Assembly (NCBI GenBank): GCA_023230855.1
Contig: JALNWQ010000014.1
Span: 53,167-117,166 of the forward strand
DNA length: 64,000 nucleotides
Reading direction: 5' to 3'
Source: Solirubrobacteraceae bacterium
GTDB taxonomy: Bacteria > Actinomycetota > Thermoleophilia > Solirubrobacterales > Solirubrobacteraceae
In this document: positions 59,593-64,000 of the stretch, in pieces
Position numbering within the stretch: the stretch's first letter is position 1
Layout: each line of letters starts with the position of its first letter
Made by a program: the position numbers and the translations under genes
Notes under the pieces: model-generated
Seen by the model: the letters and a program-made list of their open reading frames with translations, nothing else
What the model was told of the DNA's origin: nothing
Databases searched by the model: none

Positions 59593-60906
59593 GTGTCCCG
59601 CATCACCGGGCGAGCGACCCTCGCGGTCCTCGCCGCCACCACGACGTCCCTCGCGCTCGTGCCCGCGACCGCCTCGGCGGCCAAGGTCACGTCGCTGCGC
59701 GACTGGAAGCCGGCCAACACGTACTACGTGCGCGCCGACCTCGACGGTCGCGCCGCGCCCCGGCTGGAGCCACGGGCGAAGGTGAACCACGTGAAGGCCG
59801 GCCAGTGGATCCGCATCACCTGCCAGACGACCGGGCAGGTCGCCTACGGGTCGAAGGTGTGGATCAAGACCGGCGGGCTGTACGTCCCCGACCACTACGT
59901 CAAGACGTACACCGACGGGTTCATCCCGAAGGCGCCGCGCTGCGGCAAGGGGCCCGCGACGCCGACGCCCACCCCGACGCCCACGCCCACCCCGGCTCCC
60001 CCGGCGGACTCGGCGACGTTCCGGGCGGCGGTCGCCGACGCCTACGGGCCGGTGTCGGGCGGGGTGCGCCGGATCGAGCGCACGCTGCCCGCGTCGACGA
60101 CGGTGGGCGACGACGTCGTCGTCGTGCGCTGGTTCATCCCCAACCGCCTGGCGGGCGGTCGGCTGCTCAAGGGCGACGGTCGGGGGTTCTCCGCCGCCCC
60201 GGCGATGACGTCCCGGTCGCGCGCGGTGCTGGCGTGGCAGCCCCGCACCGGACGGACGTCGTTCACCGTCACGCCGACGCACCTGGCGTTCGATCTGCCC
60301 GACCACATCTGGATCCCCGAGATCCGCCGCAAGCTCGGGATCCCCTACCCGTGGCTGCGCAGGTTCAAGGTGCCGGCCTCGTGGAAGCGGATCAACACCG
60401 TCGCGGCGCTCCCCCTCGACGTGAAGTCGCGCGAGGGCGACGTGCGCTCGACCGACCTCCGTCGGCGCGGCACGAACGAGGTGTGGGTCGGGCGTTCCGG
60501 CAGCGGCCTGCGCGCCAAGGTGTCGCTGTTGAACTCGGTGACGAACAACGTGTCGATCGGGGCGTGGAGCGTCGACCAGACCGTCGCGATCGAGCGCAGG
60601 GGCGGACGCTGGCACGTGCGGGTCCGCGGTGGCGCGTACCCGGCGATCGAGGCCCAGGCGATCGCGCGCCGTAGCGGGGCGAACGTGGCGGCGTTCCGCC
60701 GTCGGATCGACCCGGCGATGCGGCGCAGGCCGTTCACGACGGTCGACCCCGGCGGCGGCGCGGGGGCGCTCGAGACGTTCAGCGACTTCGACTGCAGCTC
60801 GACGGCCACCGGCGGGAGTCGGTGCGACACCCGGCTGGGCCGGATCATGCGGCGCGTCGTCCGGTCGAAGGACTACTCGAGCACCCGGAGCGGCCGGGCG
60901 GAGTGA
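59593..60906 (+). CDS. Secreted protein with SH3-like domain and Pro-Thr linker
   Basis: A 437-residue exported protein (signal peptide about 1-29) from GTG 59593, with AGGAG 5 bases upstream. Residues about 35-120 resemble a bacterial SH3-type domain (YYVRADLDGRAAPRLEPRA). A PTPTPTPTPT linker follows, then a 280-residue domain with no recognised family (WIPNRLAGG; WIPEIRRKLGIPYPWL). It ends in an Arg-rich tail. A wall-associated role is likely from the SH3 domain. Confidence 0.65.
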   Translation: MSRITGRATLAVLAATTTSLALVPATASAAKVTSLRDWKPANTYYVRADLDGRAAPRLEPRAKVNHVKAGQWIRITCQTTGQVAYGSKVWIKTGGLYVPDHYVKTYTDGFIPKAPRCGKGPATPTPTPTPTPTPAPPADSATFRAAVADAYGPVSGGVRRIERTLPASTTVGDDVVVVRWFIPNRLAGGRLLKGDGRGFSAAPAMTSRSRAVLAWQPRTGRTSFTVTPTHLAFDLPDHIWIPEIRRKLGIPYPWLRRFKVPASWKRINTVAALPLDVKSREGDVRSTDLRRRGTNEVWVGRSGSGLRAKVSLLNSVTNNVSIGAWSVDQTVAIERRGGRWHVRVRGGAYPAIEAQAIARRSGANVAAFRRRIDPAMRRRPFTTVDPGGGAGALETFSDFDCSSTATGGSRCDTRLGRIMRRVVRSKDYSSTRSGRAE

Positions 60907-60972
60907 GCGGCCGCCCGGGTCGGCCCGGGGGCGTGACCGACGGCCCGGGTGGGCGACGGCCCGGGCGTCGCG

Positions 60973-60998
60973 CCCCGCCCGCACCGGTGCGGGCGGGG
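60973..60998. terminator. Bidirectional terminator
   Basis: Perfect 13-bp inverted repeat CCCCGCCCGCACC/GGTGCGGGCGGGG with no loop spacer, between convergent genes. Confidence 0.7.
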
Positions 60999-61012
60999 GT
61001 CGTGGGACCAGG

Positions 61013-61720
61013 TCAGTCCACCCAGCGCATCCGCTGCGGCGCGTCCCGCATGCGGATGACCTTGGCGGGCACGCCCCCGGCGACGGCGTTGTCCGGGATG
61101 TCGCGGGTGGCGACGCCGTAGGTGCCGAGCACCGCGTTGTCGCCGACCGTCACGCCGCGCAGGACGCATCCGCCGTAGCCGATCCACACGTTGTGGCCCA
61201 CCCGCACCGGGCGGGTGTAGATGCCCTGGGTGCGGATCGGCGCGTCGACCCAGGCGACGGAGTGATCGAAGTCGATGAACATCGACCGGTCGGCGACGAT
61301 GCACTCGCGGCCGATCGACACGTGCTCGTAGCAGCTGATGGTGCACTCCTGGCCGAGCACGCTCTTCGATCCGATGTCGACGACGCCCTCGTGGCAGCGG
61401 ACCTTCGTCCCGTGACCGAGCCACGACCACCGTCCGAGCCGCACCGTGCCGGTCGGACCGATCTCGAAGTGCACCCCACGGTGCACGAACGCCGGCCCGT
61501 CGAGCTGCAGCCGCTCTCGGTACTTGAGCTTCAACCGCAGCAGCCGCAGCCCCAGGACGAGGTAGCGCGGGTGCAGCATCCCGTGGCTCCGCGCGAACCG
61601 CAACAGCGCGAGCGGCCCACCGCGCGGCGGCTCCGGTGGCCGTCGCACGTCGGGGGCGGGGCCGGGATCGGCGGGATCGGCCGCCTCCGGCAGCTCGGAC
61701 GCGGGATCGCTGGTCGCCAC
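61013..61720 (-). CDS. Left-handed beta-helix O-acyltransferase
   Basis: 235 residues from GTG 61720, chosen because TAGGCT lies 7 bases upstream. The C-terminal ~150 residues form a hexapeptide-repeat acyltransferase (LGHGTKVRC, SIGRECIVADRSMF, VRVGHNVWIGYGGCVLRG, VAGGVPAKVIR), with histidines such as DFDHS and VGHN as candidate catalytic bases. The N-terminal ~40 residues are proline-rich. It probably acetylates a surface sugar. The downstream glycosyltransferase supports this. Confidence 0.85.
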   Translation of the reverse strand: MATSDPASELPEAADPADPGPAPDVRRPPEPPRGGPLALLRFARSHGMLHPRYLVLGLRLLRLKLKYRERLQLDGPAFVHRGVHFEIGPTGTVRLGRWSWLGHGTKVRCHEGVVDIGSKSVLGQECTISCYEHVSIGRECIVADRSMFIDFDHSVAWVDAPIRTQGIYTRPVRVGHNVWIGYGGCVLRGVTVGDNAVLGTYGVATRDIPDNAVAGGVPAKVIRMRDAPQRMRWVD

Positions 61721-61727
61721 GCGGGCA

Positions 61728-61733
61728 AGCCTA
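61728..61733 (-). promoter_or_regulatory. -10 element TAGGCT of the acyltransferase
   Basis: 7 bases upstream of GTG 61720 on the minus strand. Confidence 0.55.
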
Positions 61734-61801
61734 GACCGGATCCGTCGCCGACGGTCGGACCGTGGGTCGGCCGGTCGGCGGGTCGGCGGGTCGGCCGGGA
61801 C

Positions 61802-62020
61802 GGCGGGTCGGTCGACCGTCGTCAGGCGACGGTGAAGCGACCCGCTATCGCCGGTTCGGGTCGAGCGCACGCCGGCTGGCCATGGTCCGGGCACAGCGGG
61901 TCGGCTGACCGTCGACAGGCGACGGTGAGACGACCCGCTATCGCCGGTTCAGGCTGAGCGCCCGGCGACCGGGACAGCGGGTCGGCTGACCATCGCTCCG
62001 CGACGGTGAAACGACCCGCT
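61802..62020. repeat. Three tandem palindromic repeats
   Basis: Three copies (starting near 61802, 61895 and 61976) of a unit that opens with GCGGGTCG, holds TGACCGTCG ... CGACGGTGA, and closes with CGACCCGCT, so each unit folds into a long stem with internal bulges. Copies 1 and 2 also share TATCGCCGGTTC after the stem. The unit spacing is 93 and 81 bases. This 346-base region (61721-62066) has no gene. Confidence 0.7.
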
Positions 62021-62066
62021 CTCGCCCCGCGTGGCCGGCGGGTCAGCCGGCGCGCCGACGTGCGCG

Positions 62067-63452
62067 TCAGTACCGGACGCGCTGGACGCCGTCACACGCC
62101 TGGGGGCGTGGGCCGGCGGGCTCGGCGATGAGGGCGGCGCGGTCCGGGCTGATGTGGGGTCGGATGGTGGTGCGGTAGGCGAAGACGTCGCGCCAGAAGC
62201 CGGTGGCGGCCTGGAGGTCGGCGGTGGCGGGGAGGATCTGGATGATGCGGCGGCGGTCGCAGGCGGCGGCCGCGGTGGCGCCGCCGCCCCAGGCGAATCG
62301 GACGCCGTTGATGCCGTTGCGCTCGGCGACGTAGGGCGGGAACCACGCGGCGATGTAGATCTCCTCGGCGGAGACGACGGTGCCGGGTCGCAGGTCGGGG
62401 ACGACCCCTTGGATGATCGTCTCGGTGTCGAAGTTGCCGCCGGTGCTGGAGTCCTGGGCGCGCAGGACGCCCCACCCGCCGACGATCGCCAACGCGACGG
62501 CGACGCCGACGAGGGGTCGCCAGGTCTGGGTGGCGAGGGCGACGGCGACGAGGAGGAACGGGACGGCGGGGACGAGGTAGCGGGTGGTGACGATGTCCGG
62601 TCCCAGCGCCGAGATCAGCACGATCACGGTGGGCCCGGCCAGGCCGGCCAGGGCGATGGTGCGGGCCCGTCCGGTGCCGCGGGCGACGATCACGAGGGCG
62701 AGGAGCAGGCCGGCGAGCGCGATCCAGCCGATCACGGGGAGGAAGAGGTAGCGGCCGTCCCAGCCGGTGGCCAGCACGCGACGCAGGTCCTCGCCTCCGA
62801 GGCGGGTGATGCCGTCCATGCCCGCCCCGACGTGGTCGTACTGCACGGCGGCGACGATGAGCGCGGTGACCCAACCGGCCAGCGCGGGGATGACGAACCG
62901 CCAGCGGACCGGTCGGAGCCACGACCGTGCGGTGCCGACGACGATCACGGCGAGGGGCACGAGGACGACGTAGTGCGTCCACGGCGCAAGGCCCATCGCG
63001 ATCCCGGCGAGCAGCGTGGCTCGGGGCGGCCAGTCCTGGTCCTGGGCGCGCAGGAGCAGGACGGTGGCGAGCAGCCCGGCGGTGACCGCGATGCCGAACC
63101 CGCGAGCCTGCTGGGCGTAGGTCAGCAGGAGCGGCGAGAGCGCCGTCAGCCACGCGGCGAGCACGACCGTCAGCGGGCGTCCGCCGCACTGACGGGCCAG
63201 GATCGCCGCCAGCGGCACGGCGGGCAGGGTCAGCGCCACGACCGGCAGGCGCATCGCGGCGTGCCCGTCGGCGCCGAGCCCCTCGACGATCAGCCGCAGC
63301 CCGAGGTAGAACGGTGGCGGTGCGACCTCCTGGTGCATCGCCAGGCGCCAGAACTCGCTCCACTCGTCCTGCGAGGCGACCCACCAGCTGGCCGCCTCGT
63401 CCAAGAACAACGGTTGACCGCGCAGCCCCCACAACCACAGTCCGGCCGCCAC
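62067..63452 (-). CDS. GT-C membrane glycosyltransferase, possibly out of frame with its natural start
   Basis: At least 461 residues, with about ten hydrophobic segments and the GT-C loop QPLFLDEAASWW, whose Asp-Glu is catalytic in PMT/GT39-like enzymes. A soluble C-terminal domain follows from about residue 350. It uses a lipid-linked sugar to glycosylate an exported acceptor. GTG 63452 cuts into TM1; the frame is open back to a TAG at 63536 but has no ATG, GTG or TTG upstream. ATG 63589, with TACGCT 7 bases before it, is in another frame, and a GAGAGAGAGAG tract lies at the point where the frames must join. See findings. Confidence 0.75.
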   Translation of the reverse strand: MAAGLWLWGLRGQPLFLDEAASWWVASQDEWSEFWRLAMHQEVAPPPFYLGLRLIVEGLGADGHAAMRLPVVALTLPAVPLAAILARQCGGRPLTVVLAAWLTALSPLLLTYAQQARGFGIAVTAGLLATVLLLRAQDQDWPPRATLLAGIAMGLAPWTHYVVLVPLAVIVVGTARSWLRPVRWRFVIPALAGWVTALIVAAVQYDHVGAGMDGITRLGGEDLRRVLATGWDGRYLFLPVIGWIALAGLLLALVIVARGTGRARTIALAGLAGPTVIVLISALGPDIVTTRYLVPAVPFLLVAVALATQTWRPLVGVAVALAIVGGWGVLRAQDSSTGGNFDTETIIQGVVPDLRPGTVVSAEEIYIAAWFPPYVAERNGINGVRFAWGGGATAAAACDRRRIIQILPATADLQAATGFWRDVFAYRTTIRPHISPDRAALIAEPAGPRPQACDGVQRVRY

Positions 63453-63492
63453 GGCGGTGGCGGCGATGACCCACGCTCGCGCTCCGCCAGGA

Positions 63493-63503
63493 CTCTCTCT
63501 CTC
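63493..63503 (-). repeat. GA dinucleotide tract (GAGAGAGAGAG)
   Basis: Minus strand: five GA units plus G. Loss of one unit would join the ATG 63589 frame to the glycosyltransferase frame. Confidence 0.6.
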
Positions 63504-63596
63504 GAACCGATGGCGCTCAAGGCGACCCAGCGCCTACCGGGCTGGGCCTCCGAGTCCGGCCGTCCCGTGTTCATCTGGGCGTGCTCCATCGAGCGC

Positions 63597-63602
63597 AGCG
63601 TA
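63597..63602 (-). promoter_or_regulatory. -10 element TACGCT of the glycosyltransferase
   Basis: 7 bases upstream of ATG 63589 on the minus strand, the standard leaderless arrangement here. Confidence 0.55.
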
Positions 63603-63627
63603 GTCGCGTGCCACACGGTTGGGGGTC

Positions 63628-63915
63628 GTGGAGCGCCTCTGGTGCGCGGTACCGGCGAACCGCGACGAGCAGGTGCGGGAGCTTGCCGAGCGGACGGTGA
63701 GCGCGATCGCGGCGAAGCTCGCCGAGATCGCGAGGGACGCGGGGGCGGCGGAGCCCGTCGTGGCGGTGTCGCCGATGGAACGGCCGCTCCCCAAGCCCGA
63801 CATCGATCTGGGGTTGCTGCCCTACGTGGTCTGTACCTGTCCTCGGTCCTACCGGGAAGGCTTCCCGGGAGATGACGTGTCCCGCGTCAAGATGTCTCGC
63901 ACACCTGTTAGTTGA
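63628..63915 (+). CDS. Short hypothetical protein of uncertain reality
   Basis: About 95 residues from GTG 63628 (TTG 63619 possible), soluble, one helical half (VRELAERTVSAIAAKLAEIA) and a Cys-Pro-rich second half (VVCTCPRSY). I recognise no family. Base composition of the last ~80 bases is lower in G+C than its neighbours. A long inverted repeat follows 22 bases after the stop, as a terminator would. The palindrome CCGGGAAG-G-CTTCCCGG (63852-63868) lies inside it. Confidence 0.35.
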   Translation: MERLWCAVPANRDEQVRELAERTVSAIAAKLAEIARDAGAAEPVVAVSPMERPLPKPDIDLGLLPYVVCTCPRSYREGFPGDDVSRVKMSRTPVS

Positions 63916-63936
63916 GACCGATGGCCCCGCGCCGAT

Positions 63937-63994
63937 GCGGGCTGCCGGCTTGCGAAGGGCGCCCGGAGGGTGCCCGAGCGAGCCGGCAGCCCGC
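63937..63994. terminator. Long stem-loop at the window end
   Basis: Perfect 14-bp outer stem GCGGGCTGCCGGCT/AGCCGGCAGCCCGC around a 30-base interior with a second GGGCGCC-like pairing. It may terminate the upstream ORF or belong to a structured RNA that runs past the window. Confidence 0.45.
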
Positions 63995-64000
63995 CGCCGA

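Noticed and set aside
59964..60000. Short tandem repeat in the SH3-like secreted protein as a phase-variable tract
   Set aside because: It encodes a Pro-Thr linker with six-base units, so changes would not shift the frame.
63290..63616. The 108-codon minus-strand frame starting near ATG 63589 as an independent gene
   Set aside because: After the first ~32 codons it becomes Pro/Arg/Cys-rich and lies antisense-in-frame with the glycosyltransferase body; it is better read as the displaced N-terminus of that gene.
1..64000. CRISPR arrays, tRNA, rRNA or tmRNA genes
   Set aside because: I found no regularly spaced repeats, no tRNA cloverleaf-like GGTTCRA arms in context, and no rRNA-like stretches. 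Absence by eye is not proof.

Overview
The window is very G+C-rich DNA (roughly three quarters G+C by eye) with dense, mostly short-spaced genes. Gene content points to a free-living actinobacterium-like organism of the class Thermoleophilia (Solirubrobacterales, Patulibacter/Conexibacter-like). The pointers are a SufU-type SUF pathway, actinobacterial acyl-CoA carboxylase subunits, a tandem ArsA-like pair, an MGLP-like alpha-glucan cluster, many secreted Arg/Ala-rich proteins of unknown family, and promoters of the TAnnnT-N6-8-start type that imply leaderless mRNAs. The taxonomic call is inference. I saw no rRNA, tRNA, CRISPR array, phage or clear insertion sequence.

Region 1 (1-14.4 kb) is iron and Fe-S metabolism. 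The 3' part of sufC and sufS start the window. A heme-acquisition block on the minus strand follows: an unusual in-frame fusion of a HugZ-like heme-degrading domain to a membrane-anchored heme/siderophore-binding domain, a FecCD-type permease, an ATPase, and an HtaA-domain surface protein. sufU, an MFS/TetR pair, a degenerate amidohydrolase-like protein and a Rieske-sufB-sufD operon come next. Five sites of the form TTAGG-N4-CCTAA, which matches the core of the DtxR/IdeR iron box, lie in front of the heme operon, htaA, sufU and the sufB operon. They suggest one iron regulator ties heme import to Fe-S assembly.

Region 2 (14.4-33.2 kb) holds a basic RTX-repeat secreted protein, a two-component system, a large secreted protein of unknown function, a beta-keto acid cleavage enzyme divergent from a biotin-dependent acyl-CoA carboxylase, an M20 peptidase, a LOG protein, a rhodanese and a Fur-family regulator. 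It also holds a membrane-anchored zincin that seems to start at AUC, a MarR/MFS pair, phosphofructokinase, UDP-GlcNAc 2-epimerase and a short-chain dehydrogenase.

Region 3 (33.3-46.9 kb) contains a translationally coupled sugar operon (glucose-6-phosphate isomerase, beta-phosphoglucomutase-like HAD, GH65 disaccharide phosphorylase). GlpX fructose-1,6-bisphosphatase, an RlpA-like double-psi-barrel protein, the principal sigma factor, a PilT ATPase, an HxlR regulator, a Tat-exported peptidoglycan amidase and a second Fur-family regulator follow.

Region 4 (47-64 kb) carries an unrecognised 583-residue protein, two coupled ArsA-like ATPases, a ParA-FtsZ operon, and a Lon-N-domain protein. The next operon, methyltransferase-GH57-GT4, has the same gene types and order as the mycobacterial methylglucose lipopolysaccharide locus. 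A further methyltransferase, a secreted SH3-like protein, a hexapeptide acetyltransferase, a triplicated palindromic repeat, and a membrane glycosyltransferase complete the region. The natural start of that glycosyltransferase is out of frame across a GA dinucleotide tract.
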